Origin: JADJOY01 sp016713535 [NCBI: Deltaproteobacteria bacterium]
GTDB lineage: Bacteria; JADJOY01
DNA length: 64,000 bases
Direction: 5' to 3'
Assembly: GCA_016713535.1 (NCBI GenBank)
Contig: JADJOY010000014.1
Coordinates: 199,397-263,396 of the forward strand
The position numbers were made by a program, and so were the translations under genes. This document shows, in pieces, positions 56,806 to 64,000 of this stretch (positions are counted from its first letter, which is position 1; every line of letters starts with the position of its first letter). The notes under the pieces were generated by a model that was given only the letters and a program-made list of their open reading frames with translations, was not told where the DNA came from and ran no database searches.

Positions 56806-58588
56806 ATGAAGCGTGAGCCGTTCGGGGCGCGGATCTCGCGGCGCGAGGCGCTCGCGGCGCTGATCGGGGTGCCGGCGGCGCTCGCGGCGTGCTCCGAGAA
56901 GCCGCCGCGGCCCATCGAGGGCGCGATCGTGGGCGGCCCGGTCGACCTCGGTCACCGGCTGCGGGACGGCTTCTTGCCCGAGCCCCGGTCGCAGCGCCGC
57001 GTGCCGGTCGTGATCGTGGGGGGTGGCATCGCGGGCCTCTCGGCGGCGTGGCGGCTCGCGCGCGCGGGCTTCCACGACTTCGAGCTCATCGAGCTCGACG
57101 AGGTCCTCGGCGGCACGGCGCGCGCTGGCGAGAACGAGGTCAGCGCCTACCCGTGGGGTGCCCACTACATCCCGGTCCCCCTCGCCCACGCGACGGGGAT
57201 GATCGAGCTCCTCGTCGAGGCCGGCGCCGGCGAGCGCCATCCCGCGACCGGCGCCTTCGTCCCCGACGAGGCGCAGCTCTGCCGCGCGCCCGAGGAGCGG
57301 GTGTTCGTCGCCGATCGCTGGTACGAGGGGCTCTACCCGTGGCCGGGAGCGCGGCCCGAGGAGCTCGCCGAGCGCGACCGCTTCGAGGCCGAGGTGGCGC
57401 GCTGGGCGAGCCTTCGCGACGCGCGTGGCCGGCGGGCCTTCGCGGTGCCCATGGCGCACGGCTCGGACGACGCGGACGTCACGGCGCTCGATCGGATCTC
57501 GATGGCCGAGTGGATGGACCAGCACGGTTTTCACTCCAGGCGGCTGCGCTGGTTCGTCGAATACGGCACCCGCGACGACTCCGGAGCCACCCTCGAGACC
57601 ACGAGCGCCTGGGCCGGACTCCACTACTTCGCGTCGCTGGGAGACGGGTGACACGCAGCCGTTCCTCACCTGGCCGGAGGGGAACGGGCGGCTGGTGACC
57701 CACCTCGCGCGGCGCGCCGCGGCCGGAGGCGCGAAGCTCCGTGCGGGCGTGGCGGCGACTCGCATCCGGCCGCTCCGGATGAGGGCGGCCGCCGATGGCG
57801 CCGCGATCCGCGGTACCGTCGAGGTGTGGACGTACGCGCCCGCCACCGAGCGCGCCGAGGTGCTGTTGGCGGACCACGTGATCGTCGCGTTGCCGCGGCC
57901 TTTCGCCGCGCGCCTCGTCGGCGACGAGGAGCTGATCGCGGACGCCCGCGAGTTCCACGTGAGCCCGTGGCTGGTCGCGAACCTCACGCTCCGCGGACGG
58001 CCCGTGGAGCGCGGCTTCCCGCCAGCGTGGGACAACGTCCTCTACCAGAGCGCTGGGCTCGGCTACGTGGTCGCGACCCACCAGATGGACGAGGGGAAGT
58101 GCTCGGCGAGCGTGCTCGGGCCGCTCACCGGCGATCCCGTCGGCCTCGCCGCGGGCGCGACCGCGAGCGACTCCTGGGGCGGCGCCTGCGTGCGCCGCAC
58201 TCCGCCACGGTTCGGATCGACGGTGTGGACCTATTACCTGCCGCTCGTCGACGCCGACGCGGTGGCGGCGCGGAAGCGCCTGCTCGAGACCACCTTCGAG
58301 TCCGCGAGCGAAGCGATCCTCGCCGACCTGCGCCGGGCGCACCCCGATCTGCGCCAGCGCGTGAGCCGGATCGACGTGTGGAGGTGGGGGCACGCGATGG
58401 TGCGGCCGCGCCCCGGCTTCGTGTTCTCCGCCGCGCGGGCTCGCGCCGCCGCGCCCCGTGGCGCGATCCACTTCGCCCACACCGATCTCTCCGCGCTGCC
58501 GCTCTTCGAGGAGGCGAACCACCACGGCGTGCGCGTGGCGGAGGAAGTGCTCGCGGCGCTCGGCGTGCGCACCGAGAGCCTCGCGTGA
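56806..58588 (+). CDS. TAT-exported FAD-dependent amine oxidase-like lipoprotein, one frameshift
   Basis: About 594 residues. The N-terminus carries S-R-R-x-x-L (SRREALAALIGVPAALAAC; S11, R12, R13) and a lipobox cysteine at 29, so it is exported folded with its cofactor and lipid-anchored. VPVVIVGGGIAGLSAAWRLA binds FAD, followed by LIELDEVLGGTARAGENEVS (the G-G-x-x-R-A of amine oxidases/protoporphyrinogen oxidases). The frame breaks near 57640 (LHYFASLGDG, then TQPFLTWPEGNGRLVTHLAR). The C-terminal FAD segment reads GAIHFAHTDLSALPLFEEAN. Next to a spermidine synthase, a polyamine is a reasonable but unproven substrate. The stop overlaps the next gene's GTG. Confidence 0.85.
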
Positions 58589-59760
58589 GCCTGGCCGATC
58601 GCCCGGCGCGGCCGGCGCCGAGTGCCTGGCTCGTCGATCCCACGTTCGACGGTGCGTTCCTCGTCGGGCCGGCGGTGCTGGCGCTGGTGCTGGGGTCGCT
58701 CGCGAGCCGGCTCGCCGAGGTGGATGGCTCGACGCCGACCTGGGCATGGCTCGCGCTGGTGGTAGGTGTCGACGTCGCCCACGTCCACGGCACCACCCTC
58801 CGGGTCTACCTCGACGGCGCCGAGCTACGACGCCGCCTGGGGCTCTATCTCGCCGTGCCGATCGGGCTGTGGGTGCTCGGCGTGTTCTTGTATTCGCTCT
58901 CGCCGATGGCGTTCTGGCGCACGCTCGCCTACTACGCGGTGTTCCACTTCGTGAAGCAGCAGCTCGGCTGGCTCCGGCTCTACCGCCACCGCGCGTCCGA
59001 CCGCTCGCGCCTCGATCGCGTGATCGACGAAGCGGCGATCTGGGTGGCGACTGGCTACCCGCTGATCTCGTGGCACACGCGGCTGCCGCGGCCGTTCGCG
59101 TGGCTGATCGAGGGCGACTTCGCCGCCGGGCTGCCCGAGGTGTGCGCGGCGGTGGCGCGCGGGGCGTGGGTGGCGACCCTGGTGGTGTTCGCGGTGCGGC
59201 AGATCGAGCGCCGGCGCCGCGGCGAAGGGTGGTACACGGGCAAGATCCTGCTCGTGGGCGCGACGGCGGCCACGTGGTGGGCGGGGATCGTCCACTGGCA
59301 GAGCGACTTCGCGTTCACCGCCGCCAACGTGCTCGTCCACGGCATCCCGTACATGGCGTTCTCGAACCGCTACGGCCGCGTGCGGTGGGCGTCGCGGGCC
59401 GCCACGGGTGAGGTCGCGGAGGCGAGCGCGCTCGGGCGTGCGCTCGCGTGGACGTTCGCGCCGGGGCGTTTCGCGGCGTTCGTCGCGGCCCTGGCGGCGC
59501 TCGCGCTCGCGGAGGAGTGGCTGTGGGACGGCGCGGTGTGGCGCGATCACGCGGCGCTCTTCGCGTTTCCGGACGTGGACCTGAGCGCGTGGCACGCGCT
59601 GATCGTGCCGCTGCTCGCGCTGCCGCAAGCGACGCACTACGTCCTCGATCGCTACCTGTGGCGCCTCGACGGCAGCAACCCAGGTCTCGCGGAGGCGCTC
59701 GCGATCGCGAGCCGCGCGGAGAGGCCCGTCGCTACGCCGGGGGGGGCCGCCCCGGGGGGG
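58585..59760 (+). CDS. Polytopic membrane protein coupled to the flavoprotein; 3' end uncertain
   Basis: The GTG at 58585 overlaps the upstream stop (GTGA). About 390 residues with seven or eight helices (FLVGPAVLALVLGSLASRLA; LGLYLAVPIGLWVLGVFLYS; TLAYYAVFHFVKQQLGWLRL). Conserved-looking polar pieces in the membrane zone, DVAHVHGTTLRVYLD, AVFHFVKQQ, HWQSDF and LVHGIPYMAFSNRYGR, are rich in histidine and could bind haem or metal. It is not a family I can name. The end is unclear: the frame runs on through a GTAGCG palindrome and a G-run patch (59737-59767), so a sequencing error probably hides the stop. Coupling implies it serves the flavoprotein, perhaps as electron acceptor or anchor. Confidence 0.72.
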
Positions 59761-59946
59761 GCGCGCCGCGGCCGCCGGCTTGCTCGCTTCGTCGTTACCG
59801 GCGTCTGGTCCGGAGGCCCCGCCTGTGGACGGCCAGGAGGCCGTCTCTCCGAGGGGACGCTGCCGTTCGGAGGGCACGCCTCCGGCGGGCCGCGCCGAGA
59901 CGGGCGAGACCGTCGGCGCGACGCCGTGGCGTTTCGGCGAGCGCGG
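59716..59946. repeat. Repeats and a short G/C-run patch
   Basis: A GTAGCG-family copy (GGAGAGGCCCGTCGCTAC, about 59716-59736), a homopolymer patch like the one at 43.5-44.8 kb (59737-59767), then GGAGGG-type palindromes (GGACGGCCAGGAGGCCGTCT, about 59826; GGAGGGCACGCCTCCGGCGG, about 59869). No further gene. Confidence 0.6.
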
Positions 59947-60563
59947 TCACGGATCCTCGATGGTGATCCCCGCCGCGCCCGCGAGCTCGCGCCACGCGGC
60001 GTCGCGATCGGGTCCTCGGGCTCCTCGAAGCGCAGGAAGAACGGCCGCTGGTCCCAGTCGAAGCGCTCGCTCGCCCGGCCGACGAGAAACCAGAGCTCGG
60101 CCGCGGCGTGGCAGCGCACGACGTCGGGCCCGCTGCGTGCGAGATCGAGGAGCGCTCGCTTCACGCGCGCGGTGGGCGTACGCTCGATCTCGTCGAAGAG
60201 CTCGTCGAGCGTGCCGACGTCGGCGGCGCGCACGTGTTCGATCAGCGTGTCCTCGTCGAGCACGTCCTCGCCGCCCTCGCCGAGCAGCCGGGCCGCCCGC
60301 AGCGCGACCTCGTCCCGGCGGGTACGGGCGCACTCGCGCAGCGCCGCCATCGCCCGGGGCGTGCCCAGCGCGGCGAGCGCCTCGGCGTCGCGCCAGTCGG
60401 CGCAGCTTCGCGCCAGCAGCGTGGTCTCGACCATGGTGCGCTCGCTCGCGTCGAGCTCGTCGAGCGCGGCCAGGTCGTAGCCGATCCCGTCGTGCCAACG
60501 ATCGAAGTCCAGCACCATGCTGGCGAGGAACCGCTGGTAGGCATCACCGCTGTGCGAGCTCAT
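59947..60563 (-). CDS. Helical protein of unknown function, HEAT-like, one frameshift
   Basis: About 205 residues. ATG at 60563: MSSHSGDAYQRFLASMVLDF. RWHDGIGYDLAALDELDASE is followed by short alpha-helical repeats (EALAALGTPRAMAALRECAR; EVALRAARLLGEGGEDVLDE; VKRALLDLARSGPDVVRCHA) of HEAT type. The frame breaks near 60005; the corrected end reads RDAAWRELAGAAGITIEDP. No signal peptide. Proteins with the W-H-D-G-x-x-Y-D-L-x-A-L opening often act as short adaptors next to regulators, but I cannot name this one. Divergent from the DCC gene, 32 bases apart. Confidence 0.7.
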
Positions 60564-60595
60564 CGTTCCCCTCTCGCGCTACGCTGCGCGACGAG

Positions 60596-60997
60596 ATGCT
60601 CAGGGTCTTCTACGACGGCCACTGTGCCCTCTGCCACGGCGCGGTGAAGTTCCTGCTCGCGCGTGATCCCGACGGCGGCCGCTTTCGCTTCGCGCCGCTC
60701 GAGGGCGAGACCTTCGCCCGGCTGGTCCCCGCAGCGACGCGCGCCGGGCTGCCCGACAGCGTCGTCGTGCTCACCGGCGACGGCGCGCTGCTCAGCCGCT
60801 CGGCGGGCGTGATCGCGCTCCTGGTCGAGCTCGGCGGCGGCTGGCGCGTGCTCGCGGGCGCGCTGCGCCGGGTGCCTCGCCCGCTGCGCGACGGCGCTTA
60901 CGACCTCGTCGCGCGCGTCCGCAAGCGCCTCTTCGCCGAGCCACCCGACGTGTGTCCGATGCTGCCCCCCGAGCTACGCGCGCGCTTCGAGGGGTGA
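60596..60997 (+). CDS. DCC-family thiol-disulfide oxidoreductase (DUF393)
   Basis: 133 residues; ATG at 60596. MLRVFYDGHCALCHGAVKFL contains the defining D-G-x-C-x-x-C (D7, G8, C10, C13), a thioredoxin-like redox pair. RFRFAPLEGETFARLVPAAT and SVVVLTGDGALLSRSAGVIA match the rest of the family, and a later VCPMLP holds a third cysteine. Family members are often fused to or next to membrane vitamin-K-dependent carboxylase-like proteins; no such gene is seen here. Cytoplasmic, redox partner unknown. Confidence 0.92.
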   Translation: MLRVFYDGHCALCHGAVKFLLARDPDGGRFRFAPLEGETFARLVPAATRAGLPDSVVVLTGDGALLSRSAGVIALLVELGGGWRVLAGALRRVPRPLRDGAYDLVARVRKRLFAEPPDVCPMLPPELRARFEG

Positions 60998-61023
60998 TTC
61001 CGCGGGGGACCCGCCGCGGCGGC

Positions 61024-63436
61024 TCACTGGCACTCGCCTTCCAGGCTGCGGATCCAGTCGGTCACGACCGCGAGACCCTGCTCGTGCACCACGCTGCGCG
61101 CGAGCTCGGGCATCTTGATGCCGGGATCGTTCGAGTCCATGCGGAAGGTCAGGATCGACTCCTCGGGACGACCAGGGACGATGTCGTACTGGAACGTGCC
61201 CGCGCCGCGCCCGGCCGCGACCGGCGTCTTGCAGATGCCGTACGAGGTGCCGAGCGGGTCGTGGCTCGAGAGGTAGAGGCCCGAGAACCGCGCGTAGCCG
61301 GTCTCGCTGTGGCAGTGGGCGCAGTTCGACTCGAGGTAGGCGCGAGCGCGCTCCTCGAGCGAGCCGTCGCTCGGATCGTTCCACACCGGCAGCCGTGGCG
61401 CCTGGGCGGGGTCGCTCGGTGCGCCGCTCAGGATTCCGAGCCGGGTCCAGTGCACGAGCTGGTTCTCGGTGGCGCCATCGGCGTAGTCGTAGTCCCGGTT
61501 GAGGAGGCGCGCCTTCGGGCCGATCGGATCGGCTGTGCTGCCGCCCGAGTGGCAGGTGTTGCACTGCAGGGCGTTCGGGATGCGGTAGGTCGTGGTGCGC
61601 GGTACGCCAGACTCTTCCTGCGGCAACGGCACCGTGAGCGAGCCACCGCCGAGTGCCAGGTTCGCTACCCCCGGGCTGGTTTCCCAGAGGTAGGCCCGGC
61701 CCACCCACCCGCTCCCGCGGTGGAGCAGGACGCGGGTCTCGACGTGGATCAGATCGCCGCCCGGGTTGGCGTCGGGATCGGACGGGAAGCTGAAGGTCTT
61801 GGCGATGATGGTGCCGACCGGAAACGCGAACGCGCCGTCGCTCGCGTAGGTCGCGTGGGTGCCAGGCGGCAAGAACACGACCCGGCTCTTCGCTGCGTAG
61901 TCGGAGAAAAGCGGGGTGGTGAGGTCGTAGGGCACGCCCCCGTTGGGCTGCGACGCCGGATCGCGCGGATCGGCGAACAGGTGGTAGCCCTCGAGCGTCG
62001 GGCAGTCGAACTCGACGGCGCCGAAGTTGGCGCCGTCGCCGGACGGCGTGCACGCCGCCGCGATCTCGGCGTCGGTCGGGCCGCTCGTCCCTTCCGGGAT
62101 CGGCGCGAGGGATGCGAGCGCGGCCGGCGCCACCGCCGGGTGCGCGCAGTCGAACGGCGCCGGGTCGGTGCCGATCGGTCCGGCCGGCAGCGGTACGCCC
62201 GCCCTCGGCCGCAGGTTGAGGTTGCCGAACGTCGCCGTGCTGCCGTCGCGGCGGAAGTTCTCCTGGAAGCAGTTGGCTTGCTCGGGCGGAAGCGGGTGCA
62301 GGCCGAGGGCGTTCTCGGCGATGCCGTCGTAGACCAGGTCGGGGATCACGCGCTCGGGCGTGAACAGGAAGAGCAGGCTCGCGAAGATCCCGAGCGGGCC
62401 ACCGTCGAAGAAGAAATCGGTGCAGCGCTCGGTGACGTTGTCGTGGATGTAGGTGCGCGGCGGGTGGGGGTCGAACTCGGGATCGTCGAACGGCAGCCCG
62501 GTGACGTTGTAGCTCGCGACCACCACGTCGGTGGTGTAGTTGTCGACGATCTCGTTGCCGAACGCCTCGACCTCGTCGTTCGCCATCACCATCAGGCCGG
62601 TGCCGCTCGGCACCAGCGCGACGATGTTCCCGGCGGGCGCGAAGTTCGCGAGGTTGTTGCCGTGCACGAGGTTGTCGAACACGCGCGCGCGGGCGCCGCT
62701 GATGGTGAGCCCGGGCAGGTCGAAGACCAGGATGCCGCCCGAGTTGTTGGTGGTCTCGTTCGAGTAGACGTCGGCGTCGTTCGAGCTCTCGATCTCGATG
62801 CCGGCCACGTTCAGCTCGGCGAAGTTGCGGCGCACCACGATGTTCTTGGACTGGCCGACGTAGATGCCGGTGTCCGAGGCGCCGCTCGCGTAGCTGTCCT
62901 CGATCAGCACGTTGGTCGAGCCCACCGGGTAGATCGCGTACGAGCCGTTGCCGGTCTGCGCCTTGGGCCAGCCCGCTTTCACGCGCCGCCCCGTGACGCC
63001 GTCGACGTCGTCGATCTTGAGGCAGTCGCCGGGTGCGTTCACCACCGCGAGGTCCTCGATCTGGAACGCGTCGCCGCGCGCGAGGATGCCCTCCGCGCCT
63101 GACTCCTGCGTGGCGAAGTCGAGCACCGTCCGGTCCATGCCCTGGCCGCGCACCACGATGTGCGACTGGTCGACGACGAGCTGGCTCGAGATGTCGAAGT
63201 GGCCCTCGGGCAGCTCGATCACGGTGCCGGGCTGGGCGCGGATGAACGCGTCCTGGACCCGGAACTCGAGGTCCGCTCCGGGGCTCGATCCGGACGACGG
63301 CGTAGTCGTCGACCGACGGGCCCTCGGCGCCGCCGCCACCGTCGCCGCCGCACCCGGCGGCGAGGACGCTCGCGCCGAGGTGCAGCGCCAGCAGGGCATG
63401 GAGCGGAGCGGGACGACGAGCCGAATCGCGTTGCAT
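61024..63436 (-). CDS. Fused parallel beta-helix / dihaem cytochrome c lipoprotein, one frameshift
   Basis: About 803 residues after correcting one base near 63290. Start ATG 63436; lipobox ASVLAAGC. Residues 45-430: right-handed beta-helix (AQPGTVIELPEGHFDISSQL; ILIEDSYASGASDTGIYVGQ-like coils with N-I-V-V-R-R-N, VYSNETTNNSGGILVFDLPG). Residues 470-803: cytochrome region with two haem sites, CNTCH (near 61560) and CAHCH (near 61318), plus methionines in FRMDSNDPGIKMPELARSVV. These match two families I recall as TIGR03805 (beta-helix) and TIGR03806 (SO2930-type cytochrome), usually adjacent genes, here one polypeptide. It would carry electrons outside the inner membrane; the donor and the helix ligand are unknown. 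Confidence 0.88.
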
Positions 63437-63551
63437 GGCGGCTGCCTCGGGAGGGGCGTGGGGCGCCGATGCTTGCATGGGGCCCGTCGAGGCCGCAACG
63501 GTGCGCCGGAGGTGGCGCTCGCGCGGGTGGGCGCGGGGTAGCTCGGCCGGC

Positions 63552-64000
63552 TCAGCCGGCGAGTGGCGCCCCGACGACGAGGGCCGAGCGGGCCGGGTCG
63601 ACGGAGTCGCTTCGGTAGCCGCCGGGACCGGCCGGGCGCGCGGCGGGGAAGAGCACCATGCGGAAGCGCGCGATGCCGCGCAGCACGACTGGCCAGCCGA
63701 GCTCGCGCAGGAGCCGCGCGAAGCGGGTGGGCCGCAGGTAGAACGTGAGCCAGGCGAGCACGTAGTAGAGCTTCACGGCCCACAGCGGCATGTGGCGCGT
63801 GCCGTAGAGGATGCGGTCGTTGGCGAACTCGCCCCAGCGGATCTGGTCGGCGCGCTCGTCGCGGAGCATCTCCGCGACCTGCGTCCCTACTGGTGGGGCT
63901 GCGAACGAACATCCAGGCCGTGTCGAGGTCGATCCGGCGCAGGTAACCGAGGGTCGCGAGCGCGTCGCGGTAGGTCTCGTCCGGGTAGCCGACGATGAAG
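63552..64000 (-). CDS. Radical SAM protein, C-terminal part, cut by window edge, one frameshift
   Basis: Only the last 150 or so residues are in view. FIVGYPDETYRDALATLGYL followed by RRIDLDTAWMFVRS is the end of the radical SAM barrel as seen in B12-binding enzymes (usually F-I-x-G-l-P-x-E-T). The frame breaks near 63890, then VGTQVAEMLRDERADQIRWG and a helical tail (LWAVKLYYVLAWLTFYLRPT; RFARLLRELGWPVVLRGIAR). The iron-sulfur C-x-x-x-C-x-x-C lies outside the window. The tail is like hopanoid/B12 radical SAM methyltransferases, but which one cannot be told. Confidence 0.75.
   Translation of the reverse strand, partial: SSSATRTRPTATRSRPSVTCAGSTSTRPGCSFAAPPVGTQVAEMLRDERADQIRWGEFANDRILYGTRHMPLWAVKLYYVLAWLTFYLRPTRFARLLRELGWPVVLRGIARFRMVLFPAARPAGPGGYRSDSVDPARSALVVGAPLAG

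Overview
The window is about 64 kb of very GC-rich DNA from a Gram-negative bacterium. Outer-membrane proteins (two FadL-type channels, a TolC-type channel), many lipoprotein signals, a TAT lipoprotein, PAS/hybrid histidine kinases and a fadI/fadJ beta-oxidation pair fit a soil or marine deltaproteobacterial, myxococcal or Binatota-like lineage. This placement is an inference; there is no rRNA or tRNA gene to fix it.

Layout. 0-6.5 kb: a secreted propeller-like lipoprotein, a glycosidase-like five-bladed propeller lipoprotein and two overlapping FadL paralogues. 6.5-12.1 kb: an M81 (MlrC-type) metallopeptidase, thioredoxin 2, a PAP2 phosphatase, a HEAT-repeat protein and a cytochrome c. 12.3-18 kb: a leftward run of alpha/beta hydrolase lipoprotein, hybrid kinase and TolC-type channel. 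18-23 kb: two glycosyltransferases and a large membrane protein. 23.7-34.4 kb: mostly leftward genes (release factor 3, a 44-residue membrane protein, an SGNH-like protein, a DapB-like dehydrogenase, an MFS transporter, DUF1499, an MDR dehydrogenase, a TPR/ATPase-like protein). 34.6-38.5 kb: fadI and fadJ. 38.9-39.5 kb: a RHH/PIN toxin-antitoxin pair followed by decayed gene tails. 40.2-43.5 kb: a large PKD-domain surface protein. 43.5-44.8 kb: an abnormal stretch of almost pure G and C. 44.8-51.2 kb: second hybrid kinase, serine hydrolase, SGNH protein, GST and two tandem PAS-CxxC proteins. 51.4-59.8 kb: a co-directional cluster of SPFH/zinc-ribbon protein, double DUF4178 protein, a 60-residue protein, DUF350 protein, membrane spermidine synthase, TAT flavoprotein and membrane protein. 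This is the most system-like block here, and I read it as an envelope/polyamine-linked module. 59.9-64 kb: a helical protein, a DCC thiol protein, a beta-helix/dihaem cytochrome fusion and the end of a radical SAM gene.

Two features cut across the window. First, intergenic space is packed with short palindromic repeats of at least four families, plus a composite two-hairpin element whose loops are constant while its stems are rewritten with pairing kept. Copies sit inside a transporter gene, supply stop codons, interrupt the polyamine-linked cluster and surround a glycosyltransferase start. Second, at least fourteen genes carry one-base frameshifts, mostly in G/C runs, and there is a block of G/C homopolymers. 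These look like uncorrected sequencing errors rather than real pseudogenes, so I annotate such genes end to end and give the shift position.
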